A stretch of 64,000 bases of DNA from Motiliproteus sp. MSK22-1. GTDB lineage: Bacteria > Pseudomonadota > Gammaproteobacteria > Pseudomonadales > Balneatricaceae. Location: positions 310,001 to 374,000 of the forward strand of contig NZ_MIEQ01000027.1 in the NCBI RefSeq assembly GCF_001968815.1, written 5' to 3'. Under the pieces are notes generated by a model. That model saw nothing but the letters and a program-made list of their open reading frames with translations, searched no databases and was not told the origin of the DNA. Both the position numbers and the translations under genes were made by a program. This document shows positions 35,369 to 45,873 of this stretch, piece by piece (position 1 is the first letter of the stretch; each line of letters opens with the position of its first letter).

Positions 35369-36145
35369 CTATTCTGCATGATCGCGATAGAAAACCCATT
35401 CTTTCTCGTTGGACTCACTGGGCACAAAATAGTAGCCTTCGGAGTCAAAATCCTTAATTGAATTAGGCTCTTCAAGGCGATGCTCGATAATGTACCGAGT
35501 CATCAGGCCACGGGCTTTCTTTGCATAAAAGCTGATGATTTTATACTTGCCGTTTTTATAGTCTTTAAAGACAGGAGTGATAACTTTAGCGCTCAATTGT
35601 TTTGTATTGATCGACTTAAAGTACTCGTTAGATGCAAGATTGATCAGTGTCTGGTTGTGTTGATCCTTAAACTCATTGTTGAGGCGTTGAGTGAGGATAT
35701 CATTCCAGAACTCATAAAGGTTTTTTCCGCGAGAGTTCGTAAGCTTTATCCCCATCTCCAGTCGGTACGGCTGAATAAGGTCAAGAGGACGTAACAACCC
35801 GTAGAGACCTGACAGTATCCGCAGATGCTGTTGAGCAAATTGCAGATCCCTGGTGTCCAGAGACGAAGCGTCCAGACCTGTATAAACATCGCCTTTAAAC
35901 GCTAAGACTGCCGGCTTAGCATTCTGGCTGCTAAAGGGGCGCGTCCATTGCTCATAACGGGCGGCATTGAGTGAGGCCAGCTTGTCACTGAGTTTCATTA
36001 ATGTGGCAATATCCTGAGGGGACAGTTCCCGCATTCGGTCAATAAGTAACTGCGACTGATCGAGGAAATCTGGCTGGGAATACTCATCAATATGAGGCTT
36101 AGTCTCAAAATCTAATGTTTTGGCTGGGGAAACCACAATAAGCAT
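35369..36145 (-). CDS. yaaA: Peroxide stress protein YaaA (DUF328)
   Basis: 258 residues, full length, starting MLIVVSPAKTLDF as is typical. Family blocks seen: PDFLDQSQLLIDRMREL, LAFKGDVYTGLDA, RILSGLYGLLRPLDLIQPYRLEMG and the late SFYAKKARGLMTRYII. YaaA lowers free iron under H2O2 stress and binds DNA. The ribosome site is weak. Convergent with the Tim44-like gene. Confidence 0.95.
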   Translation of the reverse strand: MLIVVSPAKTLDFETKPHIDEYSQPDFLDQSQLLIDRMRELSPQDIATLMKLSDKLASLNAARYEQWTRPFSSQNAKPAVLAFKGDVYTGLDASSLDTRDLQFAQQHLRILSGLYGLLRPLDLIQPYRLEMGIKLTNSRGKNLYEFWNDILTQRLNNEFKDQHNQTLINLASNEYFKSINTKQLSAKVITPVFKDYKNGKYKIISFYAKKARGLMTRYIIEHRLEEPNSIKDFDSEGYYFVPSESNEKEWVFYRDHAE

Positions 36146-36322
36146 GGATCTACTCTCAGGTTAGCGTCTTAACATGGGGGTGGTGTTTTTCGAACGGAAC
36201 ACGATTCAACTTTGTGACTAGCTGCACACATACGGCAATTCTCTTATCTGCGAATAGCCACGTAGCCAGAGCATACAATAAAAGGCTTATGTTGAAGCTG
36301 GCCAGTTCCAGAGGCCAGTATA

Positions 36323-36354
36323 ATCAAAACGCTGGAATATCCCAGCGTTTTGAT
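36323..36354 (-). terminator. 13-bp hairpin between yaaA and DUF2789 gene
   Basis: ATCAAAACGCTGG and CCAGCGTTTTGAT, perfect arms with a 6-base loop. On the minus strand it follows the DUF2789 gene by 50 bases. T-tract is only TTTTGATT, so termination may be partial. Confidence 0.6.
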
Positions 36355-36403
36355 CAGATAAAGACAACGGAAAGTTGTTAACCGCTTGGCGGGTTCATCT
36401 GTT

Positions 36404-36637
36404 TTAAGAATGTAGCAGTATGTTTAGCTCATCGACGACTTCCGACCAGTCAGAATCCTCCGTCAATGCCTGTTGTAAAAACTGCGCCTGCCCCGGAGAC
36501 CAGAAAGGTGCGCCTTCCAGCGGATCGAGACCCGTCTGAGTTCGGTGCTTTGCAATAAACTTTTTAATATTCTGTTCATCACTCGGTAAGCCGAGTTGAT
36601 CAAACAATGTGCTTAATGTGTGGCTACTCATGTCCAT
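36404..36637 (-). CDS. DUF2789 family protein
   Basis: 77 residues. The family pattern is complete: HTLSTLFDQLGLPSDEQNIKKFIAKH, GAPFWSPGQAQFLQQAL, EDSDWSEVVDELN. Start: ATG 36637, preceded by GGGGGAAATACC; an earlier ATG at 36658 gives seven extra residues outside the family. Function unknown; it is common in marine gammaproteobacteria and Pseudomonas. Confidence 0.88.
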   Translation of the reverse strand: MDMSSHTLSTLFDQLGLPSDEQNIKKFIAKHRTQTGLDPLEGAPFWSPGQAQFLQQALTEDSDWSEVVDELNILLHS

Positions 36638-36954
36638 GGTATTTCCCCCAACAATCATCGAATCGTACCTAATTCCCCGTCGTGCAGATTGATGTTCTCA
36701 GGCTTAAGGTTTTGCACTTATATTTTTAGAATTATGCAGACCTGACTTCCAACATGAATCCGAATGACTACTCATCAGTATAGTTGAGCATTTTTCTACC
36801 ATTGATATTGATAGTCAGTTTGATGATGCTTGACTGGAGTTGGCGTTCTGAAAGCGAAAATCGATTTTACTTTGGGAGAGTTACGCAAGGTGTCAGGATT
36901 TTGGTACAGAGTCTCAGTTGTTGGGACTAACTTATGGCTGGGTTGAGCGGCCGT
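36638..36954. other. 317-base spacer
   Basis: Apart from the ribosome site of the leftward DUF2789 gene I see no ORF with support, no strong hairpin and no promoter that stands out. Confidence 0.5.
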
Positions 36955-37242
36955 CTATTCTTTGGAGCGGTTCCAACGATGTCTGACCAGCATAGCAAGA
37001 AAAACTCCAACAGAAACCAATAGTCCCAGCAGTATTTCATTGTTCAGGGAGGAGCCCGTTATTGAAACAGCATAACTGGCAGCTCCGGTGAACAGTAGTC
37101 CGCTGAAACACATCATGAGAGCAGTCGCCAGGTATCCCAGCAGGCTTAATGGTTGGTATCGTTTGCCCTCGTAAATCAGGTAGGCGCAGGTTATGGCGAA
37201 TGTTATCGCTATTATCCAGGAGCCGATATCATGAGCATTCAA
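36955..37242 (-). CDS. Small membrane protein, unknown
   Basis: 95 residues from a TTG at 37242 with AAGGAC seven bases upstream. Three membrane segments (about 6-23, 34-52, 67-86), ending in a basic tail (RHRWNRSKE). No family recognised. Its promoter region carries three tandem 13-base repeats at 37252-37291. Confidence 0.65.
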   Translation of the reverse strand: MNAHDIGSWIIAITFAITCAYLIYEGKRYQPLSLLGYLATALMMCFSGLLFTGAASYAVSITGSSLNNEILLGLLVSVGVFLAMLVRHRWNRSKE

Positions 37243-37596
37243 GAGTTGTCCTTTTTATCATTCGTTTTTATCAATCGCTTTTTATCAATCGAATAGGCGG
37301 ACTCTAAAACCCATCCCCGGTCAGGTAAATTCGACCATTGTCGGTAGTGGATTAAGATCGTAGATAGCGGATTTAACGGATATGCCGAAAATTAAGATTT
37401 AACGTGTTGATAAAGCTCACGCATGGCGTTGTCAGGATGCTTTCCTGTATGATAAGCGCCACTTATTTTTCTATGGAGTCTCTGACATAAGTCCAGCCTG
37501 TTAAGCTATTGGCTATGGTAACTGGCCCCTGGCTCAAAGAACTGGCTTAGAAATTCCCCAAATCATTGTTGCTGTGAACCACCAGTAGAAGAGATC
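37243..37596. other. 354-base divergent spacer between membrane protein gene and trpS
   Basis: Contains the tandem repeats and an AT-rich stretch; promoters for both directions are expected but I cannot fix them. No leader peptide with Trp codons or attenuator is evident upstream of trpS. Confidence 0.4.
37252..37291. repeat. Three tandem 13-base repeats
   Basis: TTTTTATCATTCG, TTTTTATCAATCG, then one extra base and TTTTTATCAATCG. On the minus strand the unit is CGATTGATAAAAA. They lie directly upstream of the TTG-started membrane protein gene, overlapping where its promoter or leader should be. Confidence 0.8.
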
Positions 37597-38880
37597 ATGA
37601 CCAAGACACGTGTACTAACCGGTATCACTACCACGGGAACACCTCACCTGGGAAATTACCTGGGTGCTATTAAACCAGCAGTTAAGGCGAGCAAAGATAA
37701 AGATCTCTGCAGTTTCTTTTTTTTGGCTGACTATCATGCCCTGATCAAATGTCATGACCCCGCACGGGTTGCTCAGTCCACCCGTGAGATTGCTGCAACC
37801 TGGCTTGCCTTGGGTATGGACGCTGACAATGCCACCTTTTACCGTCAATCTGACATCCCTGAAATTACTGAACTCACCTGGATGTTGACCTGTGTTACTT
37901 CGAAAGGTCTGATGAACCGCGCCCATGCTTATAAAGCATCAGTGGATGAAAACCGCAATGCTGATAAGACTGATCTCGATGATGGGGTCACGATGGGTTT
38001 GTTTAGCTATCCCGTGCTGATGGCTGCGGACATTCTGATGTTTAATGGTGAAAAAATCCCGGTTGGCAAGGATCAGATCCAGCATATTGAAATGGCCCGG
38101 GATATAGCAGGTCGCTTTAATCACACATTTGCAGACCTCTTTACGTTGCCTGAAGCCATGATCGATGAGGATCCTCTGACTATTTCCGGTCTGGATGGTC
38201 GCAAAATGAGTAAAAGCTACGACAATACGATCCCGTTGTTTTGTAGTGAGGATCAACTGCGTAAGCTGATTAACCAGATACACACGGACCTGAGAGAGCC
38301 CGGAGAACCAAAAGATCCTGATACAAGCACTCTGTTTGAACTCTATTCGTCATTTGCCAGTGAAGAAGAAACTGCCGCTTACCGCGTCAAATTCTATGAA
38401 GGTATTGGCTGGGGAGATGCTAAGAAAGAACTGTTTGAATACCTTAACAATTACTTGAGTGAACCCCGTCAGCGTTATACCGAACTCATGAATGATCTGG
38501 GGGCCGTTGAGCTTGTTTTACAACAGGGGGCTGAAAAGGCTCGTGAATATTCTGTTCCGATGCTGAAAAAGGTTCGTGAGGCTGTCGGTATCCAATCACT
38601 TAACAGCACTATTACAGTGGCTGCTGAAGGGGCTCAGAAGAAAAAGGAAAAATCTGAAGAGCAGATTGCCCGAGCTGAAGAAGGACGTCGTCGTGGTATC
38701 CTGATGCAGCTGAAGCCGGTACTTGATAAGGTTGCTAATGCCGAGGACTCGGTGGCCGCCGCTCGTGAGGTACTGGAAGAAAAAGAGCAGCAGGTAGCAA
38801 GCCTGAAAAAGAAAGCGAAACAAAAGGCTGAAAATGAACTGGCTGTTTTACAGGAAGAGTTTGCCTCGCTTTTCAGTTAA
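37597..38880 (+). CDS. trpS: Tryptophan--tRNA ligase with coiled-coil tail
   Basis: 427 residues (E. coli TrpS 334). Class I synthetase: HIGH-type motif in TPHLGNYLGA (about 17-20 region), KMSKS in DGRKMSKSYDNT (about 203). The catalytic part ends near 335. The final 90 residues are a Lys/Glu/Ala-rich coiled coil (KKKEKSEEQIARAEEGRRRG, VLEEKEQQVASLKKKAKQ). Long C-terminal extensions occur in Pseudomonas TrpS too, but the sequence there differs. Transcribed alone. Confidence 0.96.
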   Translation: MTKTRVLTGITTTGTPHLGNYLGAIKPAVKASKDKDLCSFFFLADYHALIKCHDPARVAQSTREIAATWLALGMDADNATFYRQSDIPEITELTWMLTCVTSKGLMNRAHAYKASVDENRNADKTDLDDGVTMGLFSYPVLMAADILMFNGEKIPVGKDQIQHIEMARDIAGRFNHTFADLFTLPEAMIDEDPLTISGLDGRKMSKSYDNTIPLFCSEDQLRKLINQIHTDLREPGEPKDPDTSTLFELYSSFASEEETAAYRVKFYEGIGWGDAKKELFEYLNNYLSEPRQRYTELMNDLGAVELVLQQGAEKAREYSVPMLKKVREAVGIQSLNSTITVAAEGAQKKKEKSEEQIARAEEGRRRGILMQLKPVLDKVANAEDSVAAAREVLEEKEQQVASLKKKAKQKAENELAVLQEEFASLFS

Positions 38881-39003
38881 GGCTGAACTAGACCAGCAGG
38901 TTAAGCTCAACATCAAGACTCACAAGGGTTGTCGTCGGCCGAATGAATATCAGTTTGCTGAGTGAATGGTATTGTTGTCAGAAGTCGGTAATAGGGGGAT
39001 GGG

Positions 39004-39897
39004 ATGAACGAGTATCGTACTCTGGTTGATACTGATACGTTAGAGCAGAATTTGGATAATCCCAGCTGGATTGTTCTGGATGGGCGATTTGACCTTATGG
39101 ATACCGAGTCCGGTAGAAATGCCTATCTGGAAAGTCATATTCCTGGTGCTCAGTATGTTCATCTGGATGAACAGCTGTCTTCAGCTATAACCCCGGACAG
39201 CGGTCGTCATCCCTTACCGCGGGTGGAAGAACTGGCTGGCTGGTTTAGTGGAATTGGAATTAATCCAGGTACTCAGGTTGTTGTTTATGACAGTATGGGG
39301 GGAGCCATGGCTGCCCGTTGCTGGTGGTTACTGAATATGCTCGGGCATACCAGGGTTGCTGTGCTGGATGGTGGTTTTCCAAAGTGGAAGCAAGCGGGGA
39401 AAAGAGTCTCTTCGAGTGTGGGAGTTAGCAGGGCAACCTCTGTTGGTGCCCCCACCTCCATCGCTACTGAGTCGTCAGGTATACAGCCGTATTTTTCCTG
39501 GAACTCTGATGGAGTGGTAAACGTCGACGAAGTCCTTGAAAACCTGGATACGGAGGCATTCCTGCTAATTGATGCCAGAAGCTCTGAACGTTTCCGCGGA
39601 GAGCAGGAGCCGATAGACCCGGTAGCTGGTCATGTCCCTAAGGCGCTGAATCGAGCCCTTCAGTTAAATCTGCAGCCCGATGGCTGTTTTAAACCTGCAA
39701 CTCAACTGCGGCAGGAATGGCACCTGCTGCTTGGTGCTCGAGAACCTCAGCAGGTTGTTCATATGTGCGGTTCTGGTGTTACCGCTTGTCATAATCAGTT
39801 ATCGATGGAACGGGCCGGGCTGACTGGCTCTCGGATCTACGCCGGCTCATGGAGCGAGTGGATAAGGGATTTTCAGCGACCGATTGCAACTGTCTGA
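39004..39897 (+). CDS. sseA: 3-mercaptopyruvate sulfurtransferase (rhodanese family)
   Basis: 297 residues with two rhodanese domains (about 5-130 and 170-295). The catalytic loop CGSGVTA in HMCGSGVTACHNQL has the mercaptopyruvate-type CGSGVT signature rather than the rhodanese CRKGVT. Transfers sulfur from mercaptopyruvate to thiophilic acceptors. ATG 39004 follows GGGGGATGGG. Single gene, closed by a terminator. Confidence 0.9.
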   Translation: MNEYRTLVDTDTLEQNLDNPSWIVLDGRFDLMDTESGRNAYLESHIPGAQYVHLDEQLSSAITPDSGRHPLPRVEELAGWFSGIGINPGTQVVVYDSMGGAMAARCWWLLNMLGHTRVAVLDGGFPKWKQAGKRVSSSVGVSRATSVGAPTSIATESSGIQPYFSWNSDGVVNVDEVLENLDTEAFLLIDARSSERFRGEQEPIDPVAGHVPKALNRALQLNLQPDGCFKPATQLRQEWHLLLGAREPQQVVHMCGSGVTACHNQLSMERAGLTGSRIYAGSWSEWIRDFQRPIATV

Positions 39898-39977
39898 TCT
39901 TAAAATCATACAGCCTTTCAGAGCAATAGCATTACTTTCTGTACAGGGTTACTTTCTGTAAATAAAGTGTAAATGAA

Positions 39978-40012
39978 AGCCCTCACCCATATTATGAGTG
40001 AGGGGTTTTTTA
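39978..40012 (+). terminator. Rho-independent terminator between sseA and hrpB
   Basis: CCCTCAC, 11-base loop, GTGAGGG followed by GTTTTTT. May also serve hrpB on the other strand, where the T-tract is weaker. Confidence 0.85.
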
Positions 40013-40034
40013 CCGGTAAACTGTATGTTCTTTT

Positions 40035-42629
40035 CTATTTCTTGTGGTCAGCGGTCTCTTTACTTTCCATCTTTCGTTTAGTTGTCCGTGTAGCCTGTGC
40101 CTGTAATGGATTGTCTGGCCAGTAGTGCTTCGGGTAACGCCCTTTAAGATCTTTACAGACTTCTGCATAAGTATTACGCCAAAAGCTAGCCAGATCATTC
40201 GTTAATTGTATTGGCCGCTGAGCGGGAGAGAGTAACTGCAAAGTCAGTGGTATCCGACCGTTTAATACTGTTGGGGTTTGTTGAAGACCGAACAGTTCCT
40301 GAATTCGAACCGATAAAACCGGATCTTCCCTGCTGAGATAATCGATACTGATATTAGAACCGCTGGGCACCTGATAATGGCTGGGTAGCCATTGTTGTAA
40401 CTGCTGTTGTTGCTTCCACTCAAGCTGATTCAGTAGTAATTGTGAAAAATCGAGTTGCTTTAATTGCTCCAACTTTCTGAAACCTTCCAGATGAGGCGCT
40501 AACCAGGTTTCAAGCCGATCTTCTAAATATTTATCTGTCATATCCGGCCACTGTGGCTCGGTTGAGTTTGTCGCGTCGGCCGTGTAGCGGTGAATAAGGG
40601 AGATTCTGGCTCTGATGTTTTGCGCTTGTTTGGACCAGGGTATCTGCTCAACGCCCCGCTGGCGAATTGCGCTGAGTAACCCTTGTGTCAACTGCTCAGC
40701 AGATGGGGGTACCGGGGTTTCTGTGAGGACCAGTGCTCCGAGACTGCTGCGCTGACGGGCTCTGACGGACTCGCTGGAAGAGTCCCAAAAAACATCGGTC
40801 CGGTCGGTGATCTGATTCCGGAAATGGGTCAACAAATCTCTCTCATCTACCGGAGCCGCCAGGTAGATACGCGCGTTTGCCCCTTTACCGTCCAGGTCTG
40901 CTGCGACTATATATGGGTGTTGACAAAGAGTATCACGATGGGAGAATGCCGCCCCCTTACCGTTGCGCAGCTGATAATTCAGACTGTCTGTCGAACGTTG
41001 TTGAGCGATTCTGTCAGGAAATGCAAAGCACAGCAAAAGTCCCGCATGACTGAGTTTGCGGGTTGTAGACTGTTCAGTCGAAGGTTTCAGATGGCGTTGC
41101 CAGCGGCTGGAGGTTGCATGAATTCGCTGAATAAGGGAGTGATTGTTTTTATTCGTTTGGTTTTTCCTGTTGGTAAGCTGATCCTGAGCGGAATAATACT
41201 GATCAAGCCTTAGGTTAATATCAGCTGATTTTTGCAATGGCTGGTTGTTTCTGGCCGTTGGATGATTGGCTGATAGCAGATCCCTTTCTCCCAGCAATGC
41301 CGCCAGATCGCAGCCCAGGCGGGCTAGACCCAGATCGTTAGACTTCAGCATCATATGGGCAAGGCGTGGATGAGTACCTAAGGTAATCATTGAGCTGCCC
41401 ATAGGGGTTATCTTGTGATCTTGATCCAGAGCACCAAGCTGTTTTAACAGAGCATGGGCCTGATTAAGGTGGGCAGTGGGCGGGGCATCAAGCCAGCAAA
41501 GCTCACTCGCTTCTGCTCCCCAGGCAGACAACTCCAGTGCTAAGGATGCCAGATCTGCATGGAGTATTTCGGCAGGGGCATGAGACTCGAACTGATACTC
41601 CTGTTCCTGGCTCCAGAGTCGATAACAATGACCGGCCTGTTGGCGTCCTGCCCGGCCGCGACGCTGCTCCGCAGAGGCCTGGCTGATACGCTGAGTGATG
41701 AGCGTTGACATTCCACTGCGGGGATCAAAGCGCGGGTTTCTGGTCAGTCCGGTATCCACCACAACATTTACCCCATCAATCGTCAGACTTGTTTCTGCGA
41801 TATCGGTGGCGAGTACCAGTTTACGCCACCCTTCCGGGGGCGGAGTTATGGCCAAATCCTGTTGTTCCGGGGTCAAGGCGCCAAATAAAGGTGCGAGCAG
41901 GAGTTTATCGGGTAGCGACTCCTGCTCTAATGCTTTTAAGGTTCTATGAATTTCACCACTACCTGGCAGAAAACAAAGGATACTTCCGCTCGTTTCTGCA
42001 ATGATCTGGCAGAGATCGTTGACTAGCTCTGAGATTCTAAACTGCGCTAATCTGCCCCCGAGGTAATGAGTTTTAACTGGAAAACTGCGTCCATCAGAGC
42101 TGATTATTGGAATATCAGTACCCAAAGCGTTGTTGACTGAGGTGCTGTCGAGGGTGGCGGACATGATCAAAATTCGAAGATCTTCACGAAAGAGTTGTTG
42201 AGACTCCAGTGATAGAGCCAACCCCAAGTCTGCTTGTAAGGATCGCTCATGAAATTCGTCAAAAATAATGCAGCCTACGCCTTCCAGAGAAGGGTCGGCT
42301 TGAATCATTCTGGTTAGAATGCCTTCGGTTACCACTTCAATTCGTGTGTTCGGACCGGTCCTGGAATCTAATCGCATACGATAGCCCACATCTTCGGCCA
42401 GCGGTTGATTGAGTAATTTGGCCATATACCGGGCGGCGCTGCGGGCGGCGATTCGTCGAGGTTCCAGCAAGATGATCTTCTGCTCGCCCAGCCAGGATTG
42501 ACCCAGCAGCGCTAACGGAATACGGGTGGTTTTTCCTGCGCCTGGAGAGGCCTGGAGCAGACAAAGGGTATGGGCATCCAGTGTTTCCAGAATCTCTGGG
42601 ATCTTTTCTTCTATTGGCAGAGTGGTCAT
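40035..42629 (-). CDS. hrpB: ATP-dependent helicase HrpB
   Basis: 864 residues, DEAH/RHA helicase. Walker A GAGKT at 30-34, DEFHERS near 123, SATLD, the helicase C motifs with TNPRFDPRSGM-type region and QRRGRAGRQQAGHCYRLW, HA2 domain and a C-terminal HrpB-specific domain (about 690-825). E. coli HrpB is 809-824 residues. Cellular role poorly defined. C-terminus is unusually Lys/Arg-rich (TTKRKMESKETADHKK). Confidence 0.96.
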   Translation of the reverse strand: MTTLPIEEKIPEILETLDAHTLCLLQASPGAGKTTRIPLALLGQSWLGEQKIILLEPRRIAARSAARYMAKLLNQPLAEDVGYRMRLDSRTGPNTRIEVVTEGILTRMIQADPSLEGVGCIIFDEFHERSLQADLGLALSLESQQLFREDLRILIMSATLDSTSVNNALGTDIPIISSDGRSFPVKTHYLGGRLAQFRISELVNDLCQIIAETSGSILCFLPGSGEIHRTLKALEQESLPDKLLLAPLFGALTPEQQDLAITPPPEGWRKLVLATDIAETSLTIDGVNVVVDTGLTRNPRFDPRSGMSTLITQRISQASAEQRRGRAGRQQAGHCYRLWSQEQEYQFESHAPAEILHADLASLALELSAWGAEASELCWLDAPPTAHLNQAHALLKQLGALDQDHKITPMGSSMITLGTHPRLAHMMLKSNDLGLARLGCDLAALLGERDLLSANHPTARNNQPLQKSADINLRLDQYYSAQDQLTNRKNQTNKNNHSLIQRIHATSSRWQRHLKPSTEQSTTRKLSHAGLLLCFAFPDRIAQQRSTDSLNYQLRNGKGAAFSHRDTLCQHPYIVAADLDGKGANARIYLAAPVDERDLLTHFRNQITDRTDVFWDSSSESVRARQRSSLGALVLTETPVPPSAEQLTQGLLSAIRQRGVEQIPWSKQAQNIRARISLIHRYTADATNSTEPQWPDMTDKYLEDRLETWLAPHLEGFRKLEQLKQLDFSQLLLNQLEWKQQQQLQQWLPSHYQVPSGSNISIDYLSREDPVLSVRIQELFGLQQTPTVLNGRIPLTLQLLSPAQRPIQLTNDLASFWRNTYAEVCKDLKGRYPKHYWPDNPLQAQATRTTKRKMESKETADHKK

Positions 42630-42855
42630 TCAGTTCTCATTTGAAGTTTTTTACGGCTTTTGGTGAGTAGAGTTTTATCAAGGTGACTCAGCTATAAAAC
42701 CTTCATATAATCCCTGTTGTTTACTCAGGGGGTCGTTGGTTGTATCTCTGGAACTGCAAGCTGTACCAAAGCTAGCCTAGCGGATTAACATCTTCGGAGA
42801 AACTGTTTCCCCAAACCTCAAGCTGCGCTAAGCTAAATAGCGGAGGTGATTTCTA

Positions 42856-43041
42856 ATGGCAGATAAGATTGTTGATATTTCCCGAGCACGTGAGCAGAAA
42901 GAGCATGAAAGAAAAGAAGAGAAGCTTGAAGTATTAAAAGATCGCTTCTCTAAAGCAATGGCTATGGACGAAAAACCAAAGAAAAAAATTGGGGTGTGGA
43001 AGCGCAAAAAGAAATCGAAGCCAAGCCCTGAGGGGTGGTAA
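42856..43041 (+). CDS. Small basic protein, unknown
   Basis: 61 residues, over a third Lys/Arg. N-terminus DKIVDISRAREQKEHERKEEK, a middle helix with SKAMAMDEKPKK, and a basic tail (KKIGVWKRKKKSK). ATG 42856 is preceded by CGGAGGTGATTT, one of the best ribosome sites in the window, so I consider it real and well expressed. Perhaps nucleic-acid or ribosome associated (inference from charge only). Confidence 0.65.
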   Translation: MADKIVDISRAREQKEHERKEEKLEVLKDRFSKAMAMDEKPKKKIGVWKRKKKSKPSPEGW

Positions 43042-43052
43042 CCTTCGTTGTT

Positions 43053-43469
43053 TTAGCAGTGACTGTGTTTGAACTTCATATATGTGATTCCTGTTGAAAG
43101 AACCAGTCTCCAAGCCAATTCAGTGTTTTCATCATAAAGCGGATCAAATTCTGCGACTGTTATCATTAAGTTATCCAGCCAGGAATCATAAAGATCAGGT
43201 GTTATATTCAGTGCCAGTTTGCTGTGCTTAATAGCGACCTGCTCAAGATAGTCATCAGCGTAGTTTGTGGCGTAAAAAACGATTAATCGATAGAAGGATT
43301 TCTCAAGTAATTGCTGCTGGCGTTCCATATCCGTGCCTTTGAAGTGTCCCGCAACACGAGGATCAGAGGCGATGTAGCGGTCATAAAACGCTTGGAAGAA
43401 GCCTTTATTATTGCACTTTACTTTGAGGACCCGCTCATAACTCTCGTCGAAAATATGTTCGAAATCCAT
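43053..43469 (-). CDS. Bacterial globin
   Basis: 138 residues, single-domain globin. His82 in AIKHSKLALNI is the likely proximal haem ligand; the distal pocket includes Phe/Tyr around 24-30 (GFFQAFYDRYIASDP). Similar to the globin family of marine gammaproteobacteria related to sensor globins rather than truncated Hb. O2 or NO handling is inferred. No partner reductase nearby; the stop is 11 bases from the convergent small basic protein gene. Confidence 0.82.
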   Translation of the reverse strand: MDFEHIFDESYERVLKVKCNNKGFFQAFYDRYIASDPRVAGHFKGTDMERQQQLLEKSFYRLIVFYATNYADDYLEQVAIKHSKLALNITPDLYDSWLDNLMITVAEFDPLYDENTELAWRLVLSTGITYMKFKHSHC

Positions 43470-43897
43470 CTTGAACTGACCGGTAAATGTTAGTGTGTTA
43501 AGAAAAGTGTAATTCGGGATCAGCCGTTCAGCAATCTGTTACCCCGATCTGTTACTGATTTTAGATAGAAGGCACAAAGATAAAAGGCCCGCACTCAGGA
43601 TGGTTGTCCCTTAAGCAGCAGGGCTTGTCTTCTGACTTGTGACATCAAATTTCAGTATTTATCAGAACATGCTGATAAACAGTATGTCATCAAAGCAGGT
43701 CCTGCCGTTTGATGCAAAACAATTTTGACTGGTTTTTGTGGCTATCGGACGACCTGTTGCTTTACTGATATACAAGGGTCTCCGATCCAGAGTTTCTTAT
43801 AAAGATTTGTTTTGTCGGCTATTCTTAGTTCCAAAGGGTAGTCTCTGTCATTGCTCCCTGAAGTTATAAAAAAACACCACCATTACCAGAGGTTCCT
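43470..43897. other. 428-base spacer with a 22-base dyad
   Basis: TTTATCAG (43658-43665), six bases, CTGATAAA (43672-43679), a perfect inverted repeat about midway between the leftward globin and the rightward isomerase-like gene. Possibly an operator. No ORF or RNA gene seen in the rest. Confidence 0.4.
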
Positions 43898-44494
43898 ATG
43901 TCGGCTCACGTTGAATGTTATTTTACTCCCATCTCTCCCTGGGCTTATCTGGGTATGGCTCGTTTTCGCAGGATTGTCGCAAACACCAGAGTCTCTGCGA
44001 GTTGGAAACCCGTAGATATCAGTCGTGTCTTTGCTACTGTCGGAGCGGTTCCGGTTGGCAAGAGACCGCAATCTAAACAAGCTAACCGGTTGCAGGAGTT
44101 GGAACGGTGGCGGGATTACCTGGGTCTTCCGCTCAATTTACAGCCAAAATTTTTCCCGGTAGATCCTGATCCCGCCTGTCGATTGATTGCCGCTGCCATT
44201 TTGCAGGGAGAAGATGGTGCTGCTCTTTCTGAAGCCTGTTTGAAAGCCGTATGGAGTGAAGAGAGGGATTTGTCTGATGTGGCTACATTGGCCTCCATTG
44301 CCGATGAATGTGGGCTGAATGGATCACAGCTGACATCACTATCAGATCAACCTGAGGCGCAGATACTGATTGACCGGTATACCGATCAGGCAATCAGTAA
44401 AGGGGTGATTGGCTCTCCCTGTTATGTTATCGATGATCAGGTTTATTTTGGCCAAGATCGATTGGACTTTGTTGAGAGGGCCCTTCAGCTATAG
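43898..44494 (+). CDS. 2-hydroxychromene-2-carboxylate isomerase family (DsbA-fold)
   Basis: 198 residues. Kappa-class GST/DsbA-like fold: N-terminal VECYFTPISPWAYLGMARF with the active Ser of SPWAYL, long helical insertion, and cis-Pro region GVIGSPCYVIDDQVYFGQDRL. The family includes naphthalene-pathway isomerases but most members, as here without aromatic-degradation neighbours, have unknown substrates. ATG 43898 after AGAGG. Confidence 0.87.
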   Translation: MSAHVECYFTPISPWAYLGMARFRRIVANTRVSASWKPVDISRVFATVGAVPVGKRPQSKQANRLQELERWRDYLGLPLNLQPKFFPVDPDPACRLIAAAILQGEDGAALSEACLKAVWSEERDLSDVATLASIADECGLNGSQLTSLSDQPEAQILIDRYTDQAISKGVIGSPCYVIDDQVYFGQDRLDFVERALQL

Positions 44495-45603
<1,109 letters not shown>

Positions 45604-45650
45604 GGAACCTAAGTATTGCAACTCCCCTGATAGAAGAGAGGGGAAGTGTA

Positions 45651-45684
45651 AAAAAGCCGGCATTATTAAATGCCGGCTTTTTTA
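45651..45684 (+). terminator. Rho-independent terminator after adk
   Basis: AAAAAGCCGGCA, eight-base loop, TGCCGGCTTTTTT: near-perfect 12-bp stem with T-tract. Confidence 0.93.
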
Positions 45685-45873
45685 CAGGTGCTGTAACGAC
45701 CTCTTAGATGCTTTGATCTGGCATCCAGTGGACTGGTTATTTTCTACAAAATGTATTGTCGTATTAATATCTTGCCAGATAACAGGGTAGAATAGCCGTC
45801 ATCCAGCAGTGTGCATAGGCGCTGCTTGTTCCCCAATGATTAATTCGACTGTACGCAGTCAGAGGCATTTCCA

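Noticed and set aside
35266-35457. ORF between Tim44-like gene and yaaA
   Set aside because: Overlaps the yaaA 3' end; no ribosome site, lies after a terminator.
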